A stretch of 64,000 nucleotides of DNA from Bacillota bacterium (GTDB lineage Bacteria; Bacillota; UBA4882; UBA8346). The stretch's first letter is position 1. Each line of letters starts with the position of its first letter. A program made the translations under genes and the position numbers. Location: the NCBI GenBank assembly GCA_023436305.1, contig JAEZJQ010000016.1, forward strand, positions 1-64,000. Direction: 5' to 3'. The notes under the pieces are model-generated. The model made no database searches and was not told the DNA's origin. It saw only the letters and a program-made list of their open reading frames with translations. Positions 8,001-17,187 of this stretch are shown piece by piece.

Positions 8001-10106
8001 TCAGTCCTTTTTCTCTTCCCCGATTTCCGCCTTCTCTACCTTCCCGTACTCCCCCATCGGCTTCGTTACCATATAATATGTATTCCCGTAATTCCATAAC
8101 GTAAACCCGGGTGACGGTCCGGACAGAACGCCTTCGATCTGATTCTGAAGATATTTCTGATAACCGGCGGAGTTCATCCTTCTCTCTCCACCCAACAAAA
8201 AGGCCTGCACATACGGGCGGATTAAAGCCCTCTTCCCGGAGATAATGTAGGCCCTTTTCGAGCCATCGGCGTATATTCTGCGGGCCCGTTCCAGATACTC
8301 CACCTTGGCCATGAAACTCCGGGTGAAATGGGAAGGATAATACATGGGGCTGACTACATCCACGTAGCTGGTAATCATTTCCACATTTTGGCCGTTAACG
8401 CTATCCACCCGGCTCCAGCAGTTAAAACCAAACAAATCGGCGCCCATGGGAATGGTTAATCGTTCCCGGGCCTTGGCCAAAAAAGATTCCAAGGCATCGG
8501 TCTTTTCAGCCCCAGCTGGCCGATAACGGAAGGTGGCGTTGCCGATATCGCCGTCGGTGGGGAACCGGATATAATCGAACTGAATCTCATCGATTCCAAA
8601 CGACTGCAACTCTTCGGCAATGGCCAGGTTGTAATCCCACACTTCGCTGCAAAACGGATCGACCCAATATTCCTTAGTGGACCAGGGCTTGTCAGCCGTC
8701 CGGTTCCATACGGCGTATTTGTATTTTTGGAAACGGTGCAGCCGCGGGTCTTGAAATACCACCACCCGGGCAATGACGTATATGCCGTTTTCTTTTGCTT
8801 TTTGGATGAATTTCCCTATTTTAATGTTGGCCCGGACCGCACCCGCTTCATGAGGCGTCGACAGTTTTGTGTCATAGGTGACGTAGCCGGAATCATCCTT
8901 AAAATCAACCACAATGGAATTAAATCCGTATTTTTTTAGAAATTTGAGATGAGTGTCGAATTTTTGGCCCGACACACTATCGGAGCGCAAATAAATCCCG
9001 TATTTGCCGGAAGCCCGGCTTAACCGTTCCAATTTGGCCTGATCCGGCTGAAATGTTTTCACCACCATATCCAGATTGCGGGCCACCGGGGTGATCCGAT
9101 TCGAGTTCAGCACCCCCAAACGGATGCCATTGCCGGTTCCCATCTCCAGCAGCCAGGATTGATTGCTTTCAAGAATGTTCCCTTTGGTAAAAAACAACTG
9201 GTTGCACACCTTATCAAAATCAATAGCATTTGCAGTGTTGGTTTCCGCATTATCGCCGGCAGCGCCTTCAACGGGATCATTTTGGCTGACAGCGGCGACA
9301 TCCACGGGAGTTACCCCTTTCCGATCCTTGGGCAACAGATATAGGCCGTTTCCAAAGCCGCAAGAAAATAAAATGGTGTCCGGTTCCTGGGGAAGATAGG
9401 TCAGTGCGGCGATCTCTTCCCAAAATCCGGCCCCCTGATAGAGAAACCGTAAATTTTCGGAGATATTCCGCCAGGTTCGTCCCCGGTCCCGGGTCTCATA
9501 AATTCCGGCAAACGACGTTCCGACGGCCAGGATGTTTTGATCATGGGGTGATAAAGCAACCGCAGTTAAATAAAGACTTTGGTTGGGACTTTTAAAAGGT
9601 AGCCGCTCCCAGGTGGCGCCGGAGTCTTCCGATATAAAAAGCGAGGAAGACGTAGTCACCGCCACTCTTTGGGGATTGAGCGAATCCACCCCGAAAGCGG
9701 AAATTACCCTGACCTTCGGCTGGGTAAATGGGTATACCGATTTGGTGGGCAGGCCTTCGTTCCTGGCAGACCAGGTTTTCCCGGAATCGGCGGAAAATAA
9801 AAAACCATGCTCTCGGGATATACCGTAACCAAGCCCGGTATCCGTTTTCACCGCTTGTTCCGGCAGTACCGCATCCGGGTTGTTGGATGGAAGAACCATG
9901 GCGTTACCACTTTCCATATCCGCAAAGCCAATAATCCCCATGGAAAAAGTAAACAATAAAATTAACGCGAAGCCAAACACTACTTTAACAATAGGCCGAC
10001 AATATCCCCCATCCGTAGAAGCGTATGGCCTTTTTAAAAAGTAATCCCGTAAACTAACGCCAAATCCATTGATCTTTAAAACCAGTTTTTTAACAACTCG
10101 AACCAT
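8001..10106 (-). CDS. Secreted or membrane-anchored BNR beta-propeller + DUF4015 putative glycosidase
   Basis: 701 residues. A basic N-terminus and one hydrophobic helix (about 41-62) give a signal anchor or uncleaved signal peptide. Residues about 95-280 carry Asp-box (BNR) repeats: SADSGKTW, SEDSGATW and TRDRGRTW, as in sialidase-like propellers. From about residue 365 to 680 the sequence matches the DUF4015 putative glycosyl hydrolase (TIM-barrel) family, with YGIYLRS, NSIVVDFKDDSG, FDYIRFPTDG (about 510) and VSPMYYPSHF. The predicted role is extracytoplasmic binding and cleavage of a carbohydrate, perhaps cell wall or exopolysaccharide. A GAGG site precedes the ATG. The propeller plus DUF4015 fusion is uncommon as far as I know. 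Confidence 0.85.
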   Translation of the reverse strand: MVRVVKKLVLKINGFGVSLRDYFLKRPYASTDGGYCRPIVKVVFGFALILLFTFSMGIIGFADMESGNAMVLPSNNPDAVLPEQAVKTDTGLGYGISREHGFLFSADSGKTWSARNEGLPTKSVYPFTQPKVRVISAFGVDSLNPQRVAVTTSSSLFISEDSGATWERLPFKSPNQSLYLTAVALSPHDQNILAVGTSFAGIYETRDRGRTWRNISENLRFLYQGAGFWEEIAALTYLPQEPDTILFSCGFGNGLYLLPKDRKGVTPVDVAAVSQNDPVEGAAGDNAETNTANAIDFDKVCNQLFFTKGNILESNQSWLLEMGTGNGIRLGVLNSNRITPVARNLDMVVKTFQPDQAKLERLSRASGKYGIYLRSDSVSGQKFDTHLKFLKKYGFNSIVVDFKDDSGYVTYDTKLSTPHEAGAVRANIKIGKFIQKAKENGIYVIARVVVFQDPRLHRFQKYKYAVWNRTADKPWSTKEYWVDPFCSEVWDYNLAIAEELQSFGIDEIQFDYIRFPTDGDIGNATFRYRPAGAEKTDALESFLAKARERLTIPMGADLFGFNCWSRVDSVNGQNVEMITSYVDVVSPMYYPSHFTRSFMAKVEYLERARRIYADGSKRAYIISGKRALIRPYVQAFLLGGERRMNSAGYQKYLQNQIEGVLSGPSPGFTLWNYGNTYYMVTKPMGEYGKVEKAEIGEEKKD

Positions 10107-10173
10107 ATCGTAACCTCAATCCGTGATGTATTAAAGGGAAATACTGCAAAAATAACAGATTTTTTACATGCTT

Positions 10174-10695
10174 TTAATCGTCATCATAATGAACCAGGCT
10201 TAAGATATCATATCCGCCAAGCTTTTCCCGGCCTTTTAAGATATCCAGTTCCACAATAAACGCAATACCTACAATTTCTCCCTTAAGCTGTTTTACCAAT
10301 TGCGCCGTGGCGGATATGGTTCCCCCCGTCGCCAGTAAATCATCCACAATCAGGACTTTCTGGCCGGGTTGAATAGCGTCCAAATGAATCTCCAAAGTAT
10401 CCTCGCCGTATTCCAAAGCATAAGAAGCTCTAGCCACCGCTGCCGGAAGCTTACCGGGCTTACGGACCGGAACAAACCCGCAACCCAACTTGTAGGCTAA
10501 CGGAGCCCCCAAAATGAAACCCCGGGATTCGGCGCCCACAATAATATCCGGGCGCTTATCTTTAAAATAAGCCGCAAATTCATCAATTACCTGGCGCAAG
10601 GCCGCGCCGTTCTTAAGTAAAGTCGTGATGTCCTTGAAGCTGATTCCCGGTTTTGGGAAATCAGGCACTTCCCGAATTGTTGATTTTAAATCCAT
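10174..10695 (-). CDS. apt: Adenine phosphoribosyltransferase
   Basis: Adenine salvage: adenine + PRPP to AMP + PPi, cytoplasmic. 173 residues from an ATG with AAAGGGG 8 nt upstream; an in-frame ATG six codons earlier has no such site. Family motifs: STIREVPDFPKPGISFKDI at the N-terminus, ESRGFILGAP, and the PRPP-binding loop VLIVDDLLATGGT. Length matches bacterial Apt (about 170). It follows argH by about 20 nt and is probably co-transcribed with it. In many Bacillota apt sits beside relA; here relA is some 52 kb away. Confidence 0.96.
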   Translation of the reverse strand: MDLKSTIREVPDFPKPGISFKDITTLLKNGAALRQVIDEFAAYFKDKRPDIIVGAESRGFILGAPLAYKLGCGFVPVRKPGKLPAAVARASYALEYGEDTLEIHLDAIQPGQKVLIVDDLLATGGTISATAQLVKQLKGEIVGIAFIVELDILKGREKLGGYDILSLVHYDDD

Positions 10696-10715
10696 CGGCC
10701 AATCCCCTTTCATTA

Positions 10716-12098
10716 TTAATCACGTAAAGAATCCACCCACGTTCGGGCCCTTTCCAATTGCAGTTTCACTTGATCAAAAGCCGTTCCCCCAAAAGAAGTC
10801 CGCGCTCCAACCACATGGGCCATATCCAGCGCCTCAAATACATCCTGAGCAATCAAATTTGAAGCCGCCTTAAATTCGGCCAAAGTGAGCTCTTCCAGAC
10901 GTATCCCCCGGTCAATGCATTCTTTAACCAATTTACCGGAGACTTCATGGGCCAACCGGAACGGTAATCCCTTCTTCGCCAAATAATCGGCCAAATCAGT
11001 GGCGTTCAAGTAACCGTCTTTGGTGGCATCCAGCATTTTATCCCGCCGGAAGGAAAGGGTCTCAAGCATAGGGATGAAGATTTGCAAACAGCCCTTCACC
11101 GTATCAACGGCATCAAACAAGGTCTCCTTATCTTCCTGCATATCCTTGTTATAAGCCAGCGGCAATCCTTTCATAACAGTTAATATGCCAATCAAATCAC
11201 CGTAAACTCTCCCAGTCTTACCCCGAATCAACTCGGCCACATCCGGATTCTTTTTTTGGGGCATGATACTGGACCCGGTGCTATAAGCATCATCCATTTC
11301 CACGAAACCAAACTCCATGGATGACCAGAGCACCAATTCCTCGCACCAGCGCGACAGGTGCATCATGATCAGCGAGGCATCAAAGATAAACTCCGCCACA
11401 AAATCCCGATCACTGACCGCATCCAGACTGTTGGACGCTACCATGGGGACATCAAGTTCTTTCGCCACTTGTTGCCGGTCAATGGGAAAACCGGTTCCCG
11501 CCAGCGCCCCGGCGCCCAAAGGAGAAACGGACACTCTTTTTAGGCAATCCTCCAGCCGCTCGTAATCCCGGCAGAACATTTCGAAATAGGCCAGCCAATG
11601 ATGGCCCAGCAAAACCGGCTGAGCACGTTGCAGATGGGTGTAGCCGGGTAGAATTGTTTCTTTTTCCCGTTCGGCGATGACGAGCAATACTTGAAACAGA
11701 TTCACCAACAACCGCTTTATATCATTAATTTCCTTGCGTAAGTAAAGCCGGCCATCCAGGGCCACCTGGTCGTTGCGGCTCCGGGCGGTATGCAATTTGT
11801 TGCCCAAAACGCCGATCTCTTGAACCAGCAGCTTCTCCACATTCATATGAATATCTTCGGCGCCGGGTTCCCAGGTTACTTGTCCGGAATTGACTTTTTC
11901 AAGAATCTTCGTTAAACCGCCGATGATGGTCTCCGCTTCTTGTTTGGAAACGATCCCGGTATCGCCCAGCATTCTGGCGTGGGCTATACTGCCCCGGATA
12001 TCCTCTCCGGCCAACCGGCAGTCGAAATGGATCGAAGAATGAAAATCATCCATTAACGACGCCGTATCTTTTTGAAACCGTCCTCCCCAAGCTTTCAT
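10716..12098 (-). CDS. argH: Argininosuccinate lyase
   Basis: Last step of arginine synthesis: argininosuccinate to arginine + fumarate. 460 residues, the normal length. The fumarase/aspartase superfamily signature GSSIMPQKKNPD is present, as are HTARSRNDQVALD and TGFPIDRQ. The C-terminal GGTAFDQVK region is intact. GGAGGG precedes the ATG. argG is not adjacent, which is unusual because argG-argH pairs are common. apt lies directly downstream. Confidence 0.97.
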   Translation of the reverse strand: MKAWGGRFQKDTASLMDDFHSSIHFDCRLAGEDIRGSIAHARMLGDTGIVSKQEAETIIGGLTKILEKVNSGQVTWEPGAEDIHMNVEKLLVQEIGVLGNKLHTARSRNDQVALDGRLYLRKEINDIKRLLVNLFQVLLVIAEREKETILPGYTHLQRAQPVLLGHHWLAYFEMFCRDYERLEDCLKRVSVSPLGAGALAGTGFPIDRQQVAKELDVPMVASNSLDAVSDRDFVAEFIFDASLIMMHLSRWCEELVLWSSMEFGFVEMDDAYSTGSSIMPQKKNPDVAELIRGKTGRVYGDLIGILTVMKGLPLAYNKDMQEDKETLFDAVDTVKGCLQIFIPMLETLSFRRDKMLDATKDGYLNATDLADYLAKKGLPFRLAHEVSGKLVKECIDRGIRLEELTLAEFKAASNLIAQDVFEALDMAHVVGARTSFGGTAFDQVKLQLERARTWVDSLRD

Positions 12099-12210
12099 GA
12101 ACCATCCCTCCGGTGGTTATTAAAATGTGACCGACAACAAAGAGAAAATATTCCACAAAAATAAGGAAAACCCTTTTTTCGCCAAGGAAAATCCATGTAT
12201 ACAGTAAGAC

Positions 12211-12237
12211 AAAAAGCCCCCGCAGTTATGCGGAGAC
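12211..12237 (-). terminator. Intrinsic terminator after the paaK operon
   Basis: Minus strand: 9-bp stem GUCUCCGCA/UGCGGGGGC (two G-U pairs), 4-nt loop, then TTTTT. It separates the ecf-ior-paaK unit from argH. The rest of 12099-12320 shows no gene I believe. Confidence 0.75.
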
Positions 12238-12320
12238 TCCTAATTTTCCACGAACCTTCCGTCTTGTATAGCTTAAGACCAGGAATGAGGCTCATATTGT
12301 CATCTTCAATTATTTTAAGT

Positions 12321-13628
12321 TTACAGATCCCGTTCATCCATTACCCGCTTGGACTTCTTCTCACTGCGCGGCAATGTCCCTATGGGCACCACTTCCACTT
12401 CAATTTGAATGCCAATCCGTTTCTTAAAGTTATGAATAACGGCTTCTTGTAACTTCCCGAAATCCGCTCCGCTTTCCCCTTCCACCCGGAGCAACATATG
12501 ATCGCGGGCTTCCACCTTGGTCAGTTTTACCTGATACTCACTACTGGCGCCCTTCGTCTCCTTAAGCATATCCTCGATCTGTCCGGGATAGATATTTACG
12601 GCCTTCACCTTGATCATGTCGTCACTGCGTCCCAAAATACGGTCGATACGCGGATAAATACTGCCGCAGGGACAGGTTCCGGGGATAATCCGGGTCAAAT
12701 CCCGGGTACGATAGCGAATTAACGGCGCGCCTTCCTTGGTTAATGTAGTGATCACCAGTTCACCCAGTTCCCCATCGGGCAAAACCTCTCCGGTCAAAGG
12801 ATTAATAATCTCAAAATACAGGAAATCGGACCAATAATGAATTCCCTGGTGAAATTTACAGTCAATGCCGATTCCCGGCCCATATATCTCAGTTAAACCA
12901 TAAATATCATAAGTTTCAATTCCCAGTTCATCCTCGATCCGGGCCCGCAACTTATCTCCCCAGCGTTCTGAACCCATAATTCCTGTTTTAAGATGGATTT
13001 TATCTTTAAGATTCCGCCGGTTCACTTCCTCCGCCAGCAGCAAAGCATACGAAGATGTGCTGCACAGCACGGTGGATTTCAGATCAGTCATCATCTGTAA
13101 CTGTTTGTCCGTATTCCCAGGCCCCATGGGAATAGCCATGGCCCCCAAGTACTCCACACCCGCCTGAAACCCGATCCCCGCGGTCCATAACCCATATCCC
13201 GGTGTAATCTGGACCCGATCCTCTTTAGTCAACCCGGCGAAAACATAGCAACGGGCGAACATCAGCGCCCAATCCGCCACATCCTTTTTGGTATACGGAA
13301 TAATTATCGGCTGCCCGGTGGTTCCCGAAGAAGAATGGATACGCACCACATCCTGATCCGGCACAGCCTGTAACCCCAGTGGATACGCTTCCCGCAACTC
13401 CTCTTTGGTGGTAAACGGCAACTTCGCCAGATCATCCAGCGTCCGGAAAGATTCCGGCTGAAACCCCGCCGCTTCCAATTTACGGCAGTAAAAAGAGTTT
13501 TGATACCCAAATACCCTTTCCAACAACCGTTTTATCGAATTAAACCAAAATACCGTCGTATCCGCGCTCGTTAACCGGGAATACATTGCGTCATGAAAGT
13601 CTTCGTATTCCGGATGTTTGCTAATCAT
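12321..13628 (-). CDS. paaK: Phenylacetate-CoA ligase family protein (AMP-forming)
   Basis: 435 residues, typical for PaaK. The adenylate-binding SSSGTTGQPIIIPYTKKD lies near residue 95; YGLTEIYGPG and YRTRDLTRI are the later core motifs. The enzyme joins an aryl acid, ATP and CoA to give aryl-CoA, AMP and PPi; run in the other direction with energy conservation it is not favoured. Its placement behind iorAB suggests it acts on arylacetates linked to 2-oxo-acid decarboxylation by IorAB. AGGGGG precedes the ATG. Substrate range (phenylacetate, indoleacetate, hydroxyphenylacetate) is inferred only. Confidence 0.9.
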   Translation of the reverse strand: MISKHPEYEDFHDAMYSRLTSADTTVFWFNSIKRLLERVFGYQNSFYCRKLEAAGFQPESFRTLDDLAKLPFTTKEELREAYPLGLQAVPDQDVVRIHSSSGTTGQPIIIPYTKKDVADWALMFARCYVFAGLTKEDRVQITPGYGLWTAGIGFQAGVEYLGAMAIPMGPGNTDKQLQMMTDLKSTVLCSTSSYALLLAEEVNRRNLKDKIHLKTGIMGSERWGDKLRARIEDELGIETYDIYGLTEIYGPGIGIDCKFHQGIHYWSDFLYFEIINPLTGEVLPDGELGELVITTLTKEGAPLIRYRTRDLTRIIPGTCPCGSIYPRIDRILGRSDDMIKVKAVNIYPGQIEDMLKETKGASSEYQVKLTKVEARDHMLLRVEGESGADFGKLQEAVIHNFKKRIGIQIEVEVVPIGTLPRSEKKSKRVMDERDL

Positions 13629-13639
13629 TGTCGTTCCCC

Positions 13640-13745
13640 CTAATGAAGGGTAAAAGGTGAAATTAGAAGTTTCGGCCTTTACTCTTCACGTTTTATTTGG
13701 CCATCATATCTTTAATCCTAATTTTCACCCTTCACACTTCAAATT
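13640..13745. repeat. Intergenic low-complexity tract (GAAGGGTGAAA type)
   Basis: Between iorB and paaK, short degenerate copies of GAAGGGTRAAAGGTGAA and their complement (CCTTCACACTTCAAATTTC) form a loose inverted arrangement. Similar tracts occur at 14355-14517, 33715-33775 and 43618-43724. They hold no gene. Confidence 0.5.
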
Positions 13746-14336
13746 TCAAACTTTTATTTCCCTTCCCAGCTCAAAAGCTTTTTCGTTAACAGCTCTGGCC
13801 CGTTCAGGCACCATATCCAGCAAAACGGCTTTTATTTCGTCCGCTGTTACCGGAAGCAATCCGGTGCTCGCCAGAGCTCCAAGCATGACGGAATTGACGG
13901 TCCGGTAATTTCCGGCGACGGTTGCCAATTCAAAAGCATTAATAAACATCATTTGTACCGGTAACGCGCATAGATATTTTTTGATATCATCCAGCGGGTA
14001 AGCCGAAGTTCCCAAAGCTACTGTGACAGGGCGAATGGGGTGGATATTCACCAGTCCGATCCCGGATGATTTAATGAGCCCGCAAGCTCTTTGCGCTTCC
14101 GCCGGTTCGAAACCCAACAAGATATCGGCGCCCTGATTCCCTATCAGCGGTCCGAAGTCCTTGGCCCCGATCCGGACATGGCTCTGTACCGAGCCTTCCC
14201 GTTGCGCCATTCCAATAGTTTCAGCCGTCCGAACCGTCAATCCGGCGTTTAAAGCCGCCTGTCCCAGCACCCGCGACGCTAGAACCGTACCTTGCCCGCC
14301 AACACCGGCAATCAAGATATCCATTTTTTCAAACAC
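13746..14336 (-). CDS. iorB: Indolepyruvate:ferredoxin oxidoreductase, beta subunit
   Basis: 196 residues of the pyruvate-ferredoxin oxidoreductase gamma-domain type: GVGGQGTVLASRVLGQAAL at the N-terminus, then ETIGMAQREGSVQSHVRIG. With IorA it oxidatively decarboxylates indolepyruvate and other aryl-pyruvates to aryl-acetyl-CoA, reducing ferredoxin. Start chosen at GTG (14334-14336) with GGAGGG 9-10 nt upstream; an ATG four codons on is an alternative. It lies 181 nt after iorA, with a low-complexity tract between. Length is normal. Confidence 0.93.
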   Translation of the reverse strand: MFEKMDILIAGVGGQGTVLASRVLGQAALNAGLTVRTAETIGMAQREGSVQSHVRIGAKDFGPLIGNQGADILLGFEPAEAQRACGLIKSSGIGLVNIHPIRPVTVALGTSAYPLDDIKKYLCALPVQMMFINAFELATVAGNYRTVNSVMLGALASTGLLPVTADEIKAVLLDMVPERARAVNEKAFELGREIKV

Positions 14337-14354
14337 CGATAATAGCCCTCCAAT

Positions 14355-14517
14355 TTAAAATCAATTACAAGTTATTCAGTTACAAGTCACGAGTAACCAC
14401 AAGTTATTGAGTTACGAGTTACAATTTTTAGTCAAAAAGATTCGTTCAAGATATTCTATGATTTCATCGTTACGATCGTCATTCAAGCTTTCCATTTCAA
14501 ACTTCATACTTCAAACC
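14355..14517. repeat. Intergenic low-complexity tract (GTTACAAGTCACGAGTTA type)
   Basis: The iorA-iorB gap carries short related runs such as ACAAGTTATTCAGTTACAAG, ACGAGTAACCACAAGTTAT and CATACTTCAAACCTCAAAC. They look like slippage-derived degenerate repeats and contain no gene. Confidence 0.5.
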
Positions 14518-16326
14518 TCAAACTTCCGTAATCGCGCCCTTCGGGCAGATGTAGCCACATAGCCCACAGCCGTGACAGGCCGGGCTAATCTGAATTCCGT
14601 CTTGTTCCCCGGTTTCACGGTAAAAGGCCGGGCAACCCAGTTCCCGGAGGCAGAGGCCGCAATTGGAACATAACTCGCGGTCAATCCGGAAGCGCCGCGA
14701 TGGGCGAAAAGTATTGGCACAAGGTGTCCGCATGACGACAGCCGCTACTCCGGGGAATTCCAAAGCCCGTCGTACCACGGACTCCGCCGCCTTTAATTCG
14801 AGAGGATTGACCGTTTCCACGAATTGTACTCCACAGGCTTTCAAAATGGCCACCAAATCAATGGCCGTTCCAATATCTCCATTGGCGCATTTGCCGATGC
14901 CCGGGTGAGGCTGATGTCCGGTCATGGCGGTGGTACTATTATCAAGGATTATCATCTTGATGGGATGCCGATTATATACAGCGTTAATCACCCCGGGAAT
15001 CCCGGTATGAAAAAACGTCGAATCTCCGATAAAGGCAATCACCGGACGCTCCGGTTCGGTTCGTAACAACCCTTGGGCAATGGTCAGACCGGCGCCCATG
15101 CATAGGCAGGTGTCCACCATAGCCAAAGGCGGAGCATTTCCCAATGTATAACAGCCGATATCACCGGTGTAAATTGCATTCCGCCCTTTGGTGGCCTTTT
15201 TCACGGCATAAAAGGAAGCCCGATGAGAACAACCGGCGCATAAAACCGGAGGGCGAACCGGCAATTCCGGAACTTTACCTTCGCTAACAGCCGGAACCCC
15301 ATCGGCAACCCCCGAAATCTTCGCCAAAACACCAGCCAGTAATCCGGCGCTATACTCCCCGGCCCGTGGCAGTTCACCGGAATGTTTGCCGTGAATTCTG
15401 CCCCGGAAACCAACTTGTCCGGCCACCGTGATCAATCCGTCTTCCAATACCGGATCAAGTTCCTCAATCACCACCACTTCTTCCACCTGGTTTAAGAAAT
15501 CCCGGGCTATCGAAACCGGAAACGGGTGAGGATTTCCAATCTTCAAAACGGTGGGTTTAATTCCTAAAACCGCCGCCGCTTCCTGGGCATATAACGCCGC
15601 AACTCCGCCCGTTACAATGCCCAGTTTGGTTCCGGTTTGAATCCGGTTCCAGTGACTAGCGCTAAATTCTTGGGCTAATTTTATCTGTTGCTCTTCGAGC
15701 CATTGGTGTTTAAGGAAAGAAAGGCGGGGAAAGATCACCCACTTGGAGTCCTTCACGAATCCATCCGGTTTGTGAACCGGGACTTCCGAATATTCGATCC
15801 CGGCGGTGGCATGGCAGACCCGGGTCGTGGGCCGTAAGAAAACCGGGATACCGTAACGATGGGATAATTCGAATGCATCCTTGACCATTGCTATAGCTTC
15901 TTCGGGTGAGGAAGGATCAAAAACCGGTAATTTGGCAAATTTGGCAAATGATCGGGTATCCTGTTCGGTTTGGGAAGAATGAGGCCCGGGATCATCGGCC
16001 ACCGCTACCACTAAAGCGCCTTTAACACCGATATATGCCAAGCTCATCAGCGGATCGCTCGCCACATTCAAGCCAACCTGCTTCATGGCCACCAGACTGT
16101 ATGCCCCGGAATAAGCCGCCCCGGCCGCCACTTCCATGGCCACCTTTTCATTCACCGACCATTCCACATAATAATCAAACTCGGAAACGTGTTCGTCGGA
16201 CCATTCCGCCAGCGTCCCGATAATCTCCGATGAAGGGGTTCCGGGATACGCAGCCGCGAAATTCAATCCGGCCTCAACCGCCCCCCGGGCGATAGCTTCA
16301 TTTCCCATTAATAGTTTTTTGATCAA
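14518..16326 (-). CDS. iorA: Indolepyruvate:ferredoxin oxidoreductase, alpha subunit
   Basis: 602 residues, the usual length. The N-terminal pyrimidine-binding domain has MGNEAIARGAVEAG and AAYPGTPSSEI; the thiamine-diphosphate domain contains GDIGCYTLG and FIGDSTFFHTGIPG; the tail holds two ferredoxin-type clusters (CSNCGLCLRELGCPAF and CHGCGLCGYICPKGAI). It catalyses ferredoxin-dependent oxidative decarboxylation of aryl-pyruvates made by transamination of Trp, Phe or Tyr. The start is TTG with GAGGTGA 7 nt upstream. It lies 52 nt after ecfT in the same direction, which ties the enzyme to the transporter. Confidence 0.96.
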   Translation of the reverse strand: MIKKLLMGNEAIARGAVEAGLNFAAAYPGTPSSEIIGTLAEWSDEHVSEFDYYVEWSVNEKVAMEVAAGAAYSGAYSLVAMKQVGLNVASDPLMSLAYIGVKGALVVAVADDPGPHSSQTEQDTRSFAKFAKLPVFDPSSPEEAIAMVKDAFELSHRYGIPVFLRPTTRVCHATAGIEYSEVPVHKPDGFVKDSKWVIFPRLSFLKHQWLEEQQIKLAQEFSASHWNRIQTGTKLGIVTGGVAALYAQEAAAVLGIKPTVLKIGNPHPFPVSIARDFLNQVEEVVVIEELDPVLEDGLITVAGQVGFRGRIHGKHSGELPRAGEYSAGLLAGVLAKISGVADGVPAVSEGKVPELPVRPPVLCAGCSHRASFYAVKKATKGRNAIYTGDIGCYTLGNAPPLAMVDTCLCMGAGLTIAQGLLRTEPERPVIAFIGDSTFFHTGIPGVINAVYNRHPIKMIILDNSTTAMTGHQPHPGIGKCANGDIGTAIDLVAILKACGVQFVETVNPLELKAAESVVRRALEFPGVAAVVMRTPCANTFRPSRRFRIDRELCSNCGLCLRELGCPAFYRETGEQDGIQISPACHGCGLCGYICPKGAITEV

Positions 16327-16378
16327 CGAAAGTCACCTCAAAAAATAATGCATTATTTGTCAGACATTCGAGAATAAC

Positions 16379-17170
16379 TCATACCGCCCATCCCAGCAAC
16401 CGAAACGAAACCGCCGCCAAAACCAAAATAACACAACCAGCGCCGGCAAAATAATCAGCCGGGCCAAAGTTCAACCGGCGCAAATAAGTCCGGGGGCCCA
16501 GGCCATAACCCCGGGTTTCCATAGCTATGGCCAAACGTTCCGCTTTTTTTAAGGCAATAATCACCAGAGGAGTTATCAAAGGCAAATACGCTTTCACCTG
16601 TTTGACCGGGTTTTTGGAAGTCATTTCAAATGCCCGCGTTTTTTGAGCTTGCAAGATGTTTTCAATTTCCACAAAAAGCGTGGGAATGAAACGCAATGAA
16701 GTGACAAACATTAACGCGTATTGATAAGGAACTTTTAAGCGTTCGACTATCACCATTACCAAATCCCGCGATTGGGTCGTTGCCATTATCAAAGGCAACG
16801 AAAGCCCAAACACCGACATTCTGGCCACCATAACCAGCCCAATCATTAAACTATCGCGGTTAATGACCCCCAGCCAACCCAATACGGGAATATTCCTTGG
16901 AATATAACGTAACAATTCAGGACCGTCATGGGAAAATAAAAGTTGCAAAACCATCATAAATAATCCGGCAAAAAACAACAAACGGCAATACGCCCAAAAA
17001 ATAGTCGTCGCTTTGGCCAAACGGAATAACAGATAAATCAACCCAATCACGGCCATTAAAATAAATAAATTAGAAAAGACGATCCCCAGGCAAAAAAAGC
17101 AACATAACCCGATAAGTTTGGTCATCGGATGGAAACGGTGGATCGGTGAATTCGTCGCCAAATATTCCAT
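16379..17170 (-). CDS. ecfT: Energy-coupling factor transporter transmembrane protein EcfT
   Basis: 263 residues, five or so membrane helices, CbiQ/EcfT family. The coupling-helix motifs of the family are visible as TRAFEM (16619 region) and a later METRGYG, the two Ala/Arg-Gly-type segments that contact the ATPases. It connects the S component to the EcfA dimer in the membrane. A GAGGTG site precedes the ATG. It follows the two ATPase genes by 17 nt, so it is in the same operon. Intact. Confidence 0.93.
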   Translation of the reverse strand: MEYLATNSPIHRFHPMTKLIGLCCFFCLGIVFSNLFILMAVIGLIYLLFRLAKATTIFWAYCRLLFFAGLFMMVLQLLFSHDGPELLRYIPRNIPVLGWLGVINRDSLMIGLVMVARMSVFGLSLPLIMATTQSRDLVMVIVERLKVPYQYALMFVTSLRFIPTLFVEIENILQAQKTRAFEMTSKNPVKQVKAYLPLITPLVIIALKKAERLAIAMETRGYGLGPRTYLRRLNFGPADYFAGAGCVILVLAAVSFRLLGWAV

Positions 17171-17187
17171 AAAAACACCTCATTAAA

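Noticed and set aside
12095..12337. 80-codon minus-strand frame between argH and paaK
   Set aside because: Overlaps a good terminator and the argH start region; no protein-like pattern.
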